From: Luminiphilus sp.
GTDB taxonomy: Bacteria; Pseudomonadota; Gammaproteobacteria; Pseudomonadales; Halieaceae
DNA length: 64,000 nucleotides
Assembly (NCBI GenBank): GCA_029242325.1
Contig: JAQWUD010000028.1
Coordinates: 1-64,000, forward strand
Direction: 5' to 3'
Part shown: in pieces, positions 40,776-50,486 of the stretch
Numbering within the stretch: position 1 is the stretch's first letter
Layout: each line of letters starts with the position of its first letter
Notes under the pieces: model-generated
The model's input: the letters and a program-made list of their open reading frames with translations, nothing else
Databases searched by the model: none
What the model was told of the DNA's origin: nothing
Program-made: the position numbers and the translations under genes

Positions 40776-41204
40776 TCACTGCCCCGAGATCGGTCGCAGG
40801 TAGACCAACAATACAATGGCAAACAGGAATACAACCGGCACCTCGTTGAAAATGCGGTAAAAGACATGGGTTCGTTCATCTTCCCCGCGACACACCCGTC
40901 CCACATAGATCCCCGTTTGAAAGTGGTAACCCACCAAACAGGCGACGCCCAGCAGTTTAGCGATCATCCAACCGGATGACAGGTAGTAATCCCATTGAAA
41001 AGATAAGCGCCAGAGCCCTAGACCGATAGCGAGAAACATAAAGGGGGTGACAAACCGGTAAAGCTTGCGTGCCATTACCGCGAGCACCTGCTTGGTATCA
41101 GGCACGTTGCTCTGAGCGTAGTAAACCAGTATCCGGGGCAAATAGAAGATGCCTGCGAACCAGCAGACGACAAAGATGACGTGAAAGCCCTGAATCCACA
41201 GCAT
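40776..41204 (-). CDS. hemJ: Protoporphyrinogen IX oxidase HemJ
   Basis: 142-residue inner-membrane protein with four helices. The N-terminal WIQGFHVIFVVCWFAGIFYL carries the conserved histidine of the family, and SSGWMIAKLLGVACLVGYHF the conserved lysine and a second histidine. HemJ replaces HemG or HemY in many proteobacteria. It is 68 bases upstream of hemL on the same strand, so early and late haem genes are grouped. Confidence 0.92.
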   Translation of the reverse strand: MLWIQGFHVIFVVCWFAGIFYLPRILVYYAQSNVPDTKQVLAVMARKLYRFVTPFMFLAIGLGLWRLSFQWDYYLSSGWMIAKLLGVACLVGYHFQTGIYVGRVCRGEDERTHVFYRIFNEVPVVFLFAIVLLVYLRPISGQ

Positions 41205-41311
41205 GCGGCTATCCTTTTGCGCTTTGGTAAAAAGCCCGTCCGGTCATGACACTGCGCGATCGATCATGAGACAGTACGCGCCCCGCAACACTAACAGAAG
41301 CAGGCGCGAAA

Positions 41312-42340
41312 ATGATCAAGGTTGGAGTGGTCGGCGGAACCGGATATACGGGCGTGGAGTTGCTGCGTATATTGTTGCGTCACCCGGGCGTCACCGTCAT
41401 GGTCATCACCTCGCGAGGGGAGACTGGCCGGCGGCTCGATCATCTTTTTCCCAGTCTGTTGGGTGCCTGCGATCTTCAATTTACCGACCCCGCTGAGGCT
41501 GACTTCTCATCCTGCGATGTTGTGTTTTTTGCCACGCCGCATAACGTCGCCATGCGCGAGGTGCCTGCGCTCTTGGATGAGGGTGTGCGGGTCATCGATC
41601 TTTCGGCTGATTTTCGCCTAAAAGACGTAACCGAATGGGAGCGGTGGTATGGCGAGACCCACGCAGCCCCCTCGCTCTGCGAGGAGGCGGTGTACGGATT
41701 GCCCGAGACACATCGCGATGCGATCCGCGAGGCGCGGTTGGTGGCTTGTCCGGGCTGTTACCCGACCGCTGTGCAACTGGGTTTTCTGCCACTGTTGGAG
41801 GCAGGGGTTATAGATCCTATGCGATTAATTGCGTCCTGTGGTTCAGGCGTGAGTGGCGCAGGTCGACAGGCTAAGCTGGGCAGTCTGCTGACTGAGGCAG
41901 GCGAGAGTGTTGCCGCCTACGGTGTGGCGGGTCATCGGCATTTACCTGAAATGGAGCAAGGGTTGGCGTCGATGACAGATGCGCCGATACAACTCACGTT
42001 TGTGCCTCACTTGATGCCCATGAGTCGTGGCATCCACGCTACGTTATTTGCGCCGCTTACTAAAGAGGTGGACCTGCAGCACTTATTTGAGCAGCGTTTC
42101 GCCGCAGAGCCCTGTGTCCACGTGTTGCCCGCGGGCGTTCATCCGGCGACGCGCAATGTTCGGGGCGCCAATACCTGCCAGTTGTCTGTGGCGCAACCCC
42201 AGGGCCGGGATACCGTGGTTGTGATGTCTGCGATTGATAACCTCGTAAAAGGCGCTGCCGGCCAGGCGGTGCAAGTGATGAATCTCATCATGCAGCAGCC
42301 CGAAACGGCTGGTCTGGACGGCATCGCGCTGGCCCCCTGA
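41312..42340 (+). CDS. argC: N-acetyl-gamma-glutamyl-phosphate reductase
   Basis: NADPH-dependent third step of arginine synthesis. 342 residues. The Rossmann motif [15 protein letters not shown] is at the N-terminus; [12 protein letters not shown] holds the catalytic cysteine, and [10 protein letters not shown] the general-base histidine. The ATG follows a CAGGCGC site. It begins the conserved argC-DUF6776-bactofilin-erpA block. Confidence 0.97.
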   Translation: MIKVGVVGGTGYTGVELLRILLRHPGVTVMVITSRGETGRRLDHLFPSLLGACDLQFTDPAEADFSSCDVVFFATPHNVAMREVPALLDEGVRVIDLSADFRLKDVTEWERWYGETHAAPSLCEEAVYGLPETHRDAIREARLVACPGCYPTAVQLGFLPLLEAGVIDPMRLIASCGSGVSGAGRQAKLGSLLTEAGESVAAYGVAGHRHLPEMEQGLASMTDAPIQLTFVPHLMPMSRGIHATLFAPLTKEVDLQHLFEQRFAAEPCVHVLPAGVHPATRNVRGANTCQLSVAQPQGRDTVVVMSAIDNLVKGAAGQAVQVMNLIMQQPETAGLDGIALAP

Positions 42341-42376
42341 GGATCCTATGACTTCCCCCAGCTCAGCAGTCACGCC

Positions 42377-43102
42377 ATGAATCGCCACCAGCATCGCACC
42401 GTGATTAAGCGCGTCCACCCCCATGAGTGGCGATGGCGCCTGGGGGTTGCGGGGGCCGCTTTGCTGGTTGCCTTGGCCGTGGGCTATCTCCTGGGCGCCA
42501 GCCGGGAGGGTGAGGTTTCTTTTTTCGATGACCCAGAGGAACGACTACGAGATCAGGTGGCGCAATTATCCCTGGAAAGAGAGGCGGATCAGCAAACGAT
42601 GCGTGCGCTCAGAGGTTCGTTGGCTGAGCAGGCCTCTGAACTCGGAGAAATGCGCGAGATGCTCGCCTTGTATCGCGGTGTCATGGTGCCGGAAGAGACA
42701 GAGGGGCTGGTGGTTTTAAAAGCGCCCAGTGTTGCGTACGACGCGGTGGATCAGAGCTTCAGGGTGGTCTCGCTGGTGCACCGAGGGCCGGGAGATTTTG
42801 CCGAGTATCGGGGTGAACTGACGCTGGTAGTGGAGGGAAAAGCGGCGGGTGAATCCTTATCGATCAATCTTGCCGAGCTTGACACTGCCGCGGAAAGTAG
42901 TGTATTCCCTTTAAGATTCCGATATTTACAAAAGGTTCAGGTAGCAGTTTCTCTGCCGTTGGGGTTTGCGCCGGAGACGATCTTGTCAACGATGCGGCTC
43001 TCTGAACCCAGACAAAAGGCGTGGGATCGTCAGGATGCCATTGTTGAAGGTATTGGGGGGAGTCCGAACCTTGTAGGGGCAGAGCGCAACGCCTCAGACT
43101 AG
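42377..43102 (+). CDS. DUF6776-family single-span membrane protein
   Basis: 241 residues. One membrane helix at about 24-42 follows a basic N-terminus. A coiled coil at about 52-100 (READQQTMRALRGSLAEQAS) comes next, then a beta-rich periplasmic domain. Member of a conserved family encoded between argC and bactofilin in gammaproteobacteria; function unknown. A role in anchoring bactofilin scaffolds or cell-wall enzymes would fit the neighbourhood but is inference. It is 9 bases before the bactofilin gene. Confidence 0.82.
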   Translation: MNRHQHRTVIKRVHPHEWRWRLGVAGAALLVALAVGYLLGASREGEVSFFDDPEERLRDQVAQLSLEREADQQTMRALRGSLAEQASELGEMREMLALYRGVMVPEETEGLVVLKAPSVAYDAVDQSFRVVSLVHRGPGDFAEYRGELTLVVEGKAAGESLSINLAELDTAAESSVFPLRFRYLQKVQVAVSLPLGFAPETILSTMRLSEPRQKAWDRQDAIVEGIGGSPNLVGAERNASD

Positions 43103-43111
43103 AGCGAGATC

Positions 43112-43591
43112 ATGATCGGCAAACTGCTCAACAAGAACAAAGGAGTAATCATGCGTAATCGAAAGGAGACCGTTGTGACCAACTCAGCATCAGGAAGAAC
43201 CACCCTCATTTCACCCGGGACCATTGTTCGTGGTGACATCAGCTTTACAGGCCAACTCGATATAGAGGGCGAGGTAATGGGTAGCATTCAGGCCGAGCCA
43301 GGTCAGGAGGCCATTCTTCGCGTCGTAGAGGGGGGCAAAGTGGCCGGTGAAGTCAAAGTACCCCATGCTATGGTCAACGGTAACATCGAGGGCGATATAC
43401 ACGCCACAGAGCGACTTGAGCTGGCTGAGTCAGCCGTTGTGGATGGTGACGTCTACTATAATCTCATCGAGATGGCAGTCGGTGCCAAGGTGAACGGGGG
43501 CCTTCGTCACACCAGTAATGTCGCCGACGACCTCGCGGTAAAGCGAGTGGCAAAGGCAGCAGAAACCACGCCCAGCCCCAGCATGCCCTAG
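43112..43591 (+). CDS. Bactofilin (polymer-forming cytoskeletal protein)
   Basis: 159 residues. The right-handed beta-helix core spans about 28-135, with GTIVRGDISFTGQLDIEGEV, regularly spaced G-I/V-G turns and DGDVYYNLIEMAVGAKVNGG. Flanks are disordered. Bactofilins polymerise without nucleotide and place cell-wall enzymes. Two starts are possible: ATG 43112, and ATG 43151, which has a stronger AAAGGAG site five bases upstream. I keep the longer one because the short N-terminal helix MIGKLLNKNK resembles bactofilin membrane-targeting tails. A terminator follows. Confidence 0.93.
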   Translation: MIGKLLNKNKGVIMRNRKETVVTNSASGRTTLISPGTIVRGDISFTGQLDIEGEVMGSIQAEPGQEAILRVVEGGKVAGEVKVPHAMVNGNIEGDIHATERLELAESAVVDGDVYYNLIEMAVGAKVNGGLRHTSNVADDLAVKRVAKAAETTPSPSMP

Positions 43592-43609
43592 GCCAATAGT
43601 TAGATCAGG

Positions 43610-43642
43610 CCACCGGTGGCCCTGCGCCACGGGTGGTTTTTT
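43610..43642 (+). terminator. Rho-independent terminator after bactofilin
   Basis: Stem CCACCGGTGGC, loop CCTGC, stem GCCACGGGTGG (one mismatch in 11 pairs), followed by six T. It ends the argC-DUF6776-bactofilin transcript; erpA begins 48 bases further on. Confidence 0.85.
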
Positions 43643-43689
43643 ATTACACTAGTCCCGCCCCAATAAGCGGGTTGATGGAACACATCACC

Positions 43690-44043
43690 ATGTCTGTGGT
43701 TGAAGCTTTTGATCCCAATGAAATTCGGTTGACTGATAACGCGGTGGCCAAAGTGCGTGCGTTGGTAGAAGACGAGGGCAATGCGGGCTTAAAGCTCAGG
43801 GTGTACATCACCGGAGGGGGCTGCTCTGGTTTCCAATATGGATTTTCGTTCGACGAATCGGTGAGCGAGGATGATATGGTGATCGAGCGGGAAGGTGCGA
43901 CGGCATTGATCGATGCGATGAGCTACCAGTATCTCGTTGGCAGTGAGGTCGATTACTCAGAAGGGCTCGAAGGCTCACGCTTCGTTGTCAATAATCCTAA
44001 CGCCACCACCACCTGCGGCTGCGGCGCCTCGTTTTCTATTTGA
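43690..44043 (+). CDS. erpA: Iron-sulfur cluster carrier protein ErpA
   Basis: A-type Fe-S carrier that delivers clusters to target enzymes. 117 residues from the ATG at 43690. Homologues start with the same MSVVEAF-type sequence; an in-frame ATG at 43675 is less likely. Cys45, Cys109 and Cys111 give the canonical C-X63-C-X-C pattern, within [10 protein letters not shown] and [13 protein letters not shown] terminator separates it from bactofilin, so it has its own promoter. Confidence 0.95.
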   Translation: MSVVEAFDPNEIRLTDNAVAKVRALVEDEGNAGLKLRVYITGGGCSGFQYGFSFDESVSEDDMVIEREGATALIDAMSYQYLVGSEVDYSEGLEGSRFVVNNPNATTTCGCGASFSI

Positions 44044-44148
44044 TCTGCTGCCCGGCAGAGATGCTTGGGCGGCGTGACTTAGTGGTGCGCTCGCGGCACT
44101 GAGCCAGTCGGCAACGAAAGATCAGATCGGTGCTACCACTTTCCGGCG

Positions 44149-45243
44149 CTATGCCTGATAAATGGCACCCAATATGCGGTAATCAGCCGCTCCAGTAACC
44201 TGCGGCAGGTTGCCCGGGTTGCCTGCGATAGTCTGCTCAGCGAGCCACGCAAACGCCCAAGCTTCGACCCACTCCGGATCAACCCCTACTGCCTCTGTTG
44301 AGGTGACGACGGCGGGCGCAAGTCGCTCAGTAAGTCTTAGCATTAAGCAGCGATTACGGGCGCCGCCGCCACAGATGCGGACAGCATCAAGGGACAGAGC
44401 GTCCAGCGCCTGTGCAACGCTCTCAACCGTGAGCTCCAGCAGAGTGCGCTGAACGTCTACGGGTGACTCGGACCCCTGCAGATGTGCGTTCACCCACCCT
44501 AGATGAAATGCTTCCGGCCCCGTACTTTTGGGTGGCAACTGCAGAAAATAGGGGGATGAGAGCATGGATTCGAGCAGAGTCTGCAGCACTTTCCCCTCGG
44601 CAGCCCACGCACCATCTTTGTCGAACGCCACTGCCCGATGCTGTGTCACCCAGGCGTCCATCAAGGTGTTTCCTGGTCCGGTATCCCAACCCGTTACGGA
44701 TCCATCGGCCAGCAGTGTTGTGATGTTGGCAATGCCACCAATGTTCACGATGCCAATCGAGGTGTCAGGCAGCGCAAATTGTGCCCGGTGAAATGCCGGT
44801 ACCAGTGGTGCACCCTGACCGCCGGCCGCCATATCGCGTCGTCTGAAGTCAGCTACCACGGTAATCCCCGTGCGCTCTGCCAATCGATTGGCGTCTCCCA
44901 CTTGCACCGTGTATGGGGTCTCCCCTTCGGGGTGATGTCGCAGGGTCTGACCATGCTGCCCGATCGCTGTGATCTGGTACGCGCTCAGATTGGCCTTGGC
45001 AAGCAATGCCAGCGTCACGTCGGCGTACTCATCAGCGAGCTGTGAGTCGAGGGTCGCCAGACGATGCAATTCGTCGCTGTCAGTAGTTCTGAAAGCGAGT
45101 ATTTCCTGGCGCAGGGGCGCTCTTAGCGGCTGGTGGTAAGTGGCGATTAATTCAGATTCCTCACCGTGACGTCTCACCAGCGCGGCGTCGATGCCATCAG
45201 CGCTGGTGCCAGACATCAACCCGATGAAGTAAGCGTTACTCAC
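44149..45243 (-). CDS. anmK: Anhydro-N-acetylmuramic acid kinase
   Basis: Opens and phosphorylates 1,6-anhydroMurNAc to MurNAc-6-phosphate in wall recycling. 364 residues, sugar-kinase/actin fold. GLMSGTSADGIDAALV at the N-terminus, GQHGQTLRHHP, VVADFRRRDMAAGGQGAPLVP and VNIGGIANIT with the DTGPGN loop are diagnostic. The GTG start overlaps the M23 peptidase stop by 4 bases. The product must be dephosphorylated before AmgK-MurU can use it; mupP is not in this window. Confidence 0.96.
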   Translation of the reverse strand: MSNAYFIGLMSGTSADGIDAALVRRHGEESELIATYHQPLRAPLRQEILAFRTTDSDELHRLATLDSQLADEYADVTLALLAKANLSAYQITAIGQHGQTLRHHPEGETPYTVQVGDANRLAERTGITVVADFRRRDMAAGGQGAPLVPAFHRAQFALPDTSIGIVNIGGIANITTLLADGSVTGWDTGPGNTLMDAWVTQHRAVAFDKDGAWAAEGKVLQTLLESMLSSPYFLQLPPKSTGPEAFHLGWVNAHLQGSESPVDVQRTLLELTVESVAQALDALSLDAVRICGGGARNRCLMLRLTERLAPAVVTSTEAVGVDPEWVEAWAFAWLAEQTIAGNPGNLPQVTGAADYRILGAIYQA

Positions 45244-46589
45244 TCTGCACGCGCCAGTTGTCGGGCATCGCGCAGGCTGGCCAAGCGCTGGGTCGGTTGC
45301 TGAATCGCGGCAAGGTAGCGGGGGATCTCCTCCTGTGGCAGTGAGCGGGCTTTAGGCAAAATTTTGTGCACGGTTCGCGGGTTGCGGTGTACACCGTTAA
45401 CCAAAAACTCGTAGTGCAGGTGCGGCCCGGTAGCGGCCCCTGTTGATCCCACGGTGCCGATGACTTGTCCTTGTTTCACCCGGGCTCCTTTTTTTACTCT
45501 CTTGCGATGGAGATGCAGGTAGTGCGTTTCAAATTGCTCGGTATGCTGGATAAAAATGTAGTTTCCGTTGGGTCGGGTATAGCCGGCCTCGATGACGCGG
45601 CCATCTCCGGCAGCGTATACCGGGGTGCCCCGCGGCGCTGCGTAGTCGGTTCCGCGGTGAGGCCGCTGGGTCTTGTAAATAGGATGCAGGCGATTGGGGT
45701 TGAAGTTAGAGCTTACCCGCGTGAAGTCGAGCGGAGCTCGCAAAAATGCCTTGCGCATACTCACGCCAGACTCATTGTAATAGCTGGTGTCGCCCTCTAT
45801 GTCGGTGTACCGGTAGGCCTCAAATGTTTCGCCTTTGTTGGTAAAACTCGCTGCTAGAATGGGGCCGTCGTCCAGATGCTCGCCGTCTAGCATCAATTCC
45901 TCGTATATCACATGGATGGTATCGCCCGTGCGCGGATCGAGCGCAAAATCGATCACACCGCCAAAGATGCCTGCCAACTCCATGATCATCGCATTGCCCA
46001 GGCCCGCCTCTATACCAGCCAAAAAGAGCGAACTGTCGATAGTCATCGAGACCTCTCGCGTAAAATGGTCAGGCTCCCGAGTGATTACGGTAGCCTGATA
46101 GCCTTCGGGCGTGCGCTCGTACAAGGTGGTCACCAAGGGGGACTGGACGTGGCGCATTGCCAGCAGGCCGCCCTGATCATCAGTACGAAAGCCTATCCTC
46201 TCGCCCGGATAGATGCGGCGCAGAGACTGCCGCTCGTTGGATTTCGCCACGCGATAGAGATCGGTATCGGTGAATCCCGCCTCGGCAAATAGTAGGCTCA
46301 GGTTATCTCCCTCGCCCACCGTTAAGTCTAGCCACTGGGGTTGCTCTGGCTGAGGGTCGGCTGGCTCCTCGATAATAGCGACCGACGCCACGATGGGCGC
46401 CGCGTTGTCTGGCTCTGGTAGTAGCGGATCGCTTGCGGTGGGCCCGTCATCTGGGGGTGCGCGCAGCGTCAGTATCGCCACCATCAGAAGTGCGCCCGCC
46501 GTGACATACCACACCAACGGTTGCTGGTGCATCGGTGTGGCGGTCACCTCAAGCGGCGTCGCTCCACGTTGCGCGTTTTTGCGGTGCAT
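45240..46589 (-). CDS. Periplasmic M23 murein endopeptidase (MepM/OapA-like)
   Basis: 449 residues. An N-terminal signal-anchor lies at about 25-42. A LysM/OapA-like domain with LTVGEGDNLSLLFAEAGF follows at about 90-110. The C-terminal lysostaphin-type M23 domain has zinc ligands in HRGTDYAAP and GPHLHYEF. Such enzymes cut D,D-crosslinks to make room for new wall material. It is upstream of and translationally coupled to anmK, pairing wall cutting with wall recycling. Divergent from tyrS. Confidence 0.92.
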   Translation of the reverse strand: MHRKNAQRGATPLEVTATPMHQQPLVWYVTAGALLMVAILTLRAPPDDGPTASDPLLPEPDNAAPIVASVAIIEEPADPQPEQPQWLDLTVGEGDNLSLLFAEAGFTDTDLYRVAKSNERQSLRRIYPGERIGFRTDDQGGLLAMRHVQSPLVTTLYERTPEGYQATVITREPDHFTREVSMTIDSSLFLAGIEAGLGNAMIMELAGIFGGVIDFALDPRTGDTIHVIYEELMLDGEHLDDGPILAASFTNKGETFEAYRYTDIEGDTSYYNESGVSMRKAFLRAPLDFTRVSSNFNPNRLHPIYKTQRPHRGTDYAAPRGTPVYAAGDGRVIEAGYTRPNGNYIFIQHTEQFETHYLHLHRKRVKKGARVKQGQVIGTVGSTGAATGPHLHYEFLVNGVHRNPRTVHKILPKARSLPQEEIPRYLAAIQQPTQRLASLRDARQLARAE

Positions 46590-46775
46590 ATCGAGATATC
46601 TGACCTGCGGATGACTGTATTATAACCAGCCTTGCTTCGACTTCGTGTTTCGTGGCCGGGAATCAAATGGCAATGCTACTGATCCCAAGATCATTGGATT
46701 ATGGGATACTTAGCGGCCGCCCGTCGCGGCTAATTTCATCAAATCCACCAAAACTCGGGGGTAACACACCGACCC

Positions 46776-48065
46776 ATGTCTAGCGATTTATTAGCGGATC
46801 TTCGCGCGCGGGGCCTGATCTTTCAGGTGGCGGGTGAGGATGCGATAGAAGACTGGTTAGGCAGTGAGCCGCGCACACTCTACTGCGGTTTTGATCCCAC
46901 GGCCGACAGCTTGCACATTGGCTCACTCGTGCCCCTGTTGGTGCTGAAGCGGTTTCAACAGGCGGGCCATCGCCCCATCGCCTTGGTCGGTGGGGCGACA
47001 GGTTTGATTGGTGACCCCAGCTTTAAAGCCGCCGAGCGTCAGCTCAACACGCCCGACGTGGTAGCGCCCTGGGTCGCGAAGTTACGTGAGCAGGTGAGCC
47101 AGTTCATCGATTTTTCAGGTGAGCCATCGGCGCTGGTGGTCAACAACCTTGATTGGACACAGGGCCTTGATGTCCTGAGTTTTCTCCGTGATGTGGGTAA
47201 ACACTTTTCCGTCAACAACATGACGGGAAAAGAGTCCGTCAAACAACGCCTTGATCGAGAGGGCGCAGGGATCAGCTTCACCGAATTCAGCTACATGATT
47301 CTGCAGTCGCTGGATTTTGCAGAGTTGTATCAACAATATGGATGCGGGCTCCAGATTGGTGGCTCGGATCAATGGGGAAATATCACGGGGGGTATTGACC
47401 TGACGCGTCGCCTTCACGGTGCGCAGGTCTTCGGGATTACCTTGCCATTGGTCACCAAGTCTGACGGTACTAAGTTTGGTAAAACCGAGGCCGGCACGAT
47501 CTGGCTGGACGGCAAGAAAACGTCTCCCTACGCGTTTTATCAGTTTTGGCTGGGTACGGCCGACGCCGACGTATACCGCTTCCTGCGGTACTTCACCTTT
47601 TTACCGGTGGAGGACATTGACGCGATTGAAGCCGCCGACCAGCGTCAGGATGGCAAGCCAGAGGCGCAGCCCATTTTGGCGCGAGAGGTGACTGCACTTG
47701 TCCACGGTGGCGAGGGTTTGATTGCAGCGCAGCGGATTACCGAGGCACTGTTCTCCGGTGATCCCAGCCAGTTGGGAGAGGCAGATTTGCAGCAGCTTGC
47801 TCTCGATGGTCTGCCCTCTGACGCCGTCACCAGGACTGAATTTCCGCCCACCTTCAGTCAACTATTGGCGCAGTGCGGTGTGGCAGCGGGGAAACAGATC
47901 AAGGACGCCCTGCAGCGAGAAGCGGTCTTGGTCAATGGCCAGCCGGTTACAAGGGACCCCACGGTTACCTGCGATGCGGCGCTCGATCGCTCCACCGCCT
48001 TGCACGGCAAGTACTACCTGATTCGCTTTGGTAAAAAGAAATATCATCTCCTTACCGAGGCCTGA
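46776..48065 (+). CDS. tyrS: Tyrosyl-tRNA synthetase
   Basis: 429 residues, class I synthetase. The HIGH-type motif is HIGS in [11 protein letters not shown] at about 46-56. The KMSKS equivalent is KFGKT in [24 protein letters not shown] binds tyrosine. A C-terminal S4 RNA-binding domain covers about 355-429. No T-box, as expected for a proteobacterium. It is divergent from the M23 gene with a 186-base gap. Confidence 0.97.
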   Translation: MSSDLLADLRARGLIFQVAGEDAIEDWLGSEPRTLYCGFDPTADSLHIGSLVPLLVLKRFQQAGHRPIALVGGATGLIGDPSFKAAERQLNTPDVVAPWVAKLREQVSQFIDFSGEPSALVVNNLDWTQGLDVLSFLRDVGKHFSVNNMTGKESVKQRLDREGAGISFTEFSYMILQSLDFAELYQQYGCGLQIGGSDQWGNITGGIDLTRRLHGAQVFGITLPLVTKSDGTKFGKTEAGTIWLDGKKTSPYAFYQFWLGTADADVYRFLRYFTFLPVEDIDAIEAADQRQDGKPEAQPILAREVTALVHGGEGLIAAQRITEALFSGDPSQLGEADLQQLALDGLPSDAVTRTEFPPTFSQLLAQCGVAAGKQIKDALQREAVLVNGQPVTRDPTVTCDAALDRSTALHGKYYLIRFGKKKYHLLTEA

Positions 48066-48138
48066 CGGGTGTTGTTATTGAGTGCGCCGCCATCGCCGCC
48101 ATTGCACTGCGATGCAGTGTCGCCCCCGAGCCTGAACA

Positions 48139-48774
48139 ATGATGCCTTCCTCTGACGCAGCGAGGCGACTCGATGATGCGGATCTGCTCATGCGGGTTCA
48201 GCGTGATCTGCAAGCAGGTGCGGATCTACTTGCACCGCTGAAGCCGGCGGTGACCGTGTTCGGTAGCGCCAGACTGGGACCTGACAGCCCAGCGTATCAA
48301 TGTGCACTGCGGCTTGGGCAGGATCTGGCGCGTGCCACTGTGCCCGTGCTCACTGGCGGTGGCCCCGGCATTATGGAGGCCGCGAATCGCGGTGCAAGCG
48401 GGTGCGGTGGGGTTTCAGTGGGGTTGAATATCGAGCTGCCCTTTGAGCAGCACCCTAACCCTCACCTCACGCATCAGCTGCAGTTTCAGGACTTCCAAAC
48501 GCGCAAGCTCATGTTGACTCGTTACTCCCGGGGGTTTGCTGTATTTCCCGGTGGTTTTGGTACCACAGACGAGCTGATGGAGTTACTAGTGGCTTTTCAC
48601 AATGACCCCGGTGCGCGTAAACCGGTGGTACTGATAGACAGTGCTTTTTGGTCCGGATTACTGGATTGGTTCACCGACATGCTGGGCTCTCGGGAGTTGA
48701 TCGATCTTCCCATCACTGATTTGATGACGGTGGTGGAGGATGAAACGGTCGCACTGAAGATGCTTCTTGATTGA
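48139..48774 (+). CDS. LOG-family Rossmann protein
   Basis: 211 residues. VTVFGSARLGPD at the N-terminus, LTGGGPGIMEAANRGA, the QTRKLMLTRYS arginine-lysine pair and PGGFGTTDELME make up the lysine-decarboxylase-like LOG signature. LOG proteins cleave nucleoside 5'-monophosphates to base and ribose-5-phosphate. In bacteria the role is usually nucleotide turnover rather than cytokinin synthesis. A hairpin terminator begins 2 bases after the stop. Confidence 0.88.
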   Translation: MMPSSDAARRLDDADLLMRVQRDLQAGADLLAPLKPAVTVFGSARLGPDSPAYQCALRLGQDLARATVPVLTGGGPGIMEAANRGASGCGGVSVGLNIELPFEQHPNPHLTHQLQFQDFQTRKLMLTRYSRGFAVFPGGFGTTDELMELLVAFHNDPGARKPVVLIDSAFWSGLLDWFTDMLGSRELIDLPITDLMTVVEDETVALKMLLD

Positions 48775-48775
48775 G

Positions 48776-48828
48776 GGCTCCAGGTAATTGCTGGTGGCAC
48801 TTGACCGAATTCCTGGAGCCTTCTTTGT
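48776..48828 (+). terminator. Hairpin terminator after the LOG gene
   Basis: GGCTCCAGG at 48776-48784 pairs perfectly with CCTGGAGCC at 48812-48820. AATT/AATT extends the stem inside one bulge, and TTCTTTGT follows. It starts 2 bases after the stop codon. The long loop and imperfect T-run lower confidence slightly. Confidence 0.65.
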
Positions 48829-48904
48829 GTCTTCCCGGTGCCTGAAGGGGCGGCAGGGGCGCCCCAATAGCGCAAGCAATGATCGTGTAATGAGTTGATA
48901 TCGA

Positions 48905-49417
48905 GTGAAAAACCTCTACCTGATGCGACATGCAAAATCGAGCTGGGACGATCCGGTGCGGTCAGATATCGAGCGACCCTTGAACCCGCGCGGCCAACGT
49001 GACGCACTCCGTATGGGAGAGGTGCTGGGTGCTCGGTTGGCCCCGATGACGTTTCACGTCAGCCCCGCAGCGCGCGCGCAGCTCACTTTCTCCGGATTGC
49101 AAATGCGATGGCCAGGGCTGACAGCATCGCATGGGCTGACGATACCCGCGCTGTATACCTTCGATTATCGAGCCCTAATCCAATGGATGGCAGGGCAAGG
49201 CACTGAAACACAGTCGCTTGCCCTCGTGGGCCATAACCCGGGATTGACGGACCTCATCAATTTCCTTGTCGGCCACGATACGTTGACTAACCTACCGACT
49301 GCCGGTTGGGTTGAACTGGCGCTCGACATGGAGGGTTGGGCTGAGATGCCCCGGGCGGAGGGTTCGGGTCAGCTGGACTACCGATTATTTCCACGCGAGC
49401 TCTCCGAGGCCATTTGA
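48905..49417 (+). CDS. sixA: Phosphohistidine phosphatase SixA-type
   Basis: 170 residues of the histidine-phosphatase superfamily. LYLMRHAKSSWDD at 4-16 carries the catalytic RHA(K) motif of SixA, and GHNPGLTDLINFL the second histidine. SixA removes phosphate from phosphohistidine on HPt or PTS proteins. GTG start. The stop overlaps the nagZ start (TGATG), so the two are coupled. Confidence 0.87.
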   Translation: MKNLYLMRHAKSSWDDPVRSDIERPLNPRGQRDALRMGEVLGARLAPMTFHVSPAARAQLTFSGLQMRWPGLTASHGLTIPALYTFDYRALIQWMAGQGTETQSLALVGHNPGLTDLINFLVGHDTLTNLPTAGWVELALDMEGWAEMPRAEGSGQLDYRLFPRELSEAI

Positions 49418-50439
49418 TGCTACCCGTGATTTTTGGTCTATCTGGTCCCGTGCTGACAGCCAGTGAGCGGGCGTTTTTTCAGTCTGTCGATCCGGCAGGG
49501 TTTATTTTATTTGCCCGAAATATTGAACAGCCGAGACAGCTTCGCGCTTTGACAGACTCACTGCGTGCGCTTTCCGGGCGTGATCAACTTCCCATTCTGA
49601 TCGATCAGGAGGGTGGACGTGTTGCCCGTCTTGGACCACCACACTGGCGGGGCTGGCCCGCGGCGGCGACATTGGCGGTGGCTACCGGATTAGAGCGGGA
49701 GGCTGATATTGCCCGCTTACGCGAGCGGGTGCGATGCAACTATGAGGCACTGGGGCTGGAGTTGGCGGCGATGGGCATCACCGTTACCTGTGCGCCCGTG
49801 CTCGATGTGCCGCAGGCCGATGCGCATGACATTATTGGAGACCGGGCCTTTGGTGTGGCGCCGGATCGTGTGTCGGTGCTTGGTCGGGCGTGCCTGAAAG
49901 GGTTGCAGCTGGCTGGTGTGGGCGGCGTGATCAAACATATTCCCGGTCACGGCAGAGCAAGAAGCGATTCTCATGAAAGCCTGCCCAGCGTCTCGGCACA
50001 GGCGGAAGAATTGGCGACGGATTGTGCACCTTTTATCGACCTTAACGATGCGACCATGGCCATGACGGCCCACGTGGTTTACGAGGCCTGGGACACAGAA
50101 CACTGCGCCAGTATTTCTGCCCGCGTCATTCAGGAGCAGATTCGGGAGGCCATCGGATTTGATGGGCTCTTGATCAGCGATGACCTCGATATGAAAGCGC
50201 TATCGGGTGATATATCGAGTCGCGCTGTGGCCGTGCTGTCCGCAGGCTGCGATATTGCGCTCAACTGCTGGGGCAGGCTCGAGGACATGGAGGGCATCGC
50301 AGCGCAGGCCCCAGCCATGACGCCGCGCGCCACTGCGCGCCTCGCTGCTGCCACCGCGCCGCTCACCGTAACCGCAGATACGCCAGCGCTTGCCTCGCGC
50401 ATTGGTGCCTTACTGGCCCGGAGAGACGCCCGTGCATAG
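49417..50439 (+). CDS. nagZ: Beta-N-acetylhexosaminidase NagZ
   Basis: GH3 enzyme of the cytoplasm that removes GlcNAc from imported anhydro-muropeptides. 340 residues. ILIDQEGGRVARL near 65-77, the GH3 catalytic loop KHIPGHGRARSDSH with its histidine near 175, and the nucleophile aspartate in LLISDDLDM are all present. No signal peptide, consistent with cytoplasmic NagZ. With anmK, amgK and murU this completes most of a wall-recycling set in one window. Confidence 0.95.
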   Translation: MLPVIFGLSGPVLTASERAFFQSVDPAGFILFARNIEQPRQLRALTDSLRALSGRDQLPILIDQEGGRVARLGPPHWRGWPAAATLAVATGLEREADIARLRERVRCNYEALGLELAAMGITVTCAPVLDVPQADAHDIIGDRAFGVAPDRVSVLGRACLKGLQLAGVGGVIKHIPGHGRARSDSHESLPSVSAQAEELATDCAPFIDLNDATMAMTAHVVYEAWDTEHCASISARVIQEQIREAIGFDGLLISDDLDMKALSGDISSRAVAVLSAGCDIALNCWGRLEDMEGIAAQAPAMTPRATARLAAATAPLTVTADTPALASRIGALLARRDARA

Positions 50440-50486
50440 AGTGATCCGGGGGGTGCATTGGCGCACCGATTGCCTACAATGGTGCG

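Noticed and set aside
48105-48119. Perfect hairpin CACTGC-GAT-GCAGTG after tyrS
   Set aside because: No T-run follows on either strand, so it is not called a terminator.
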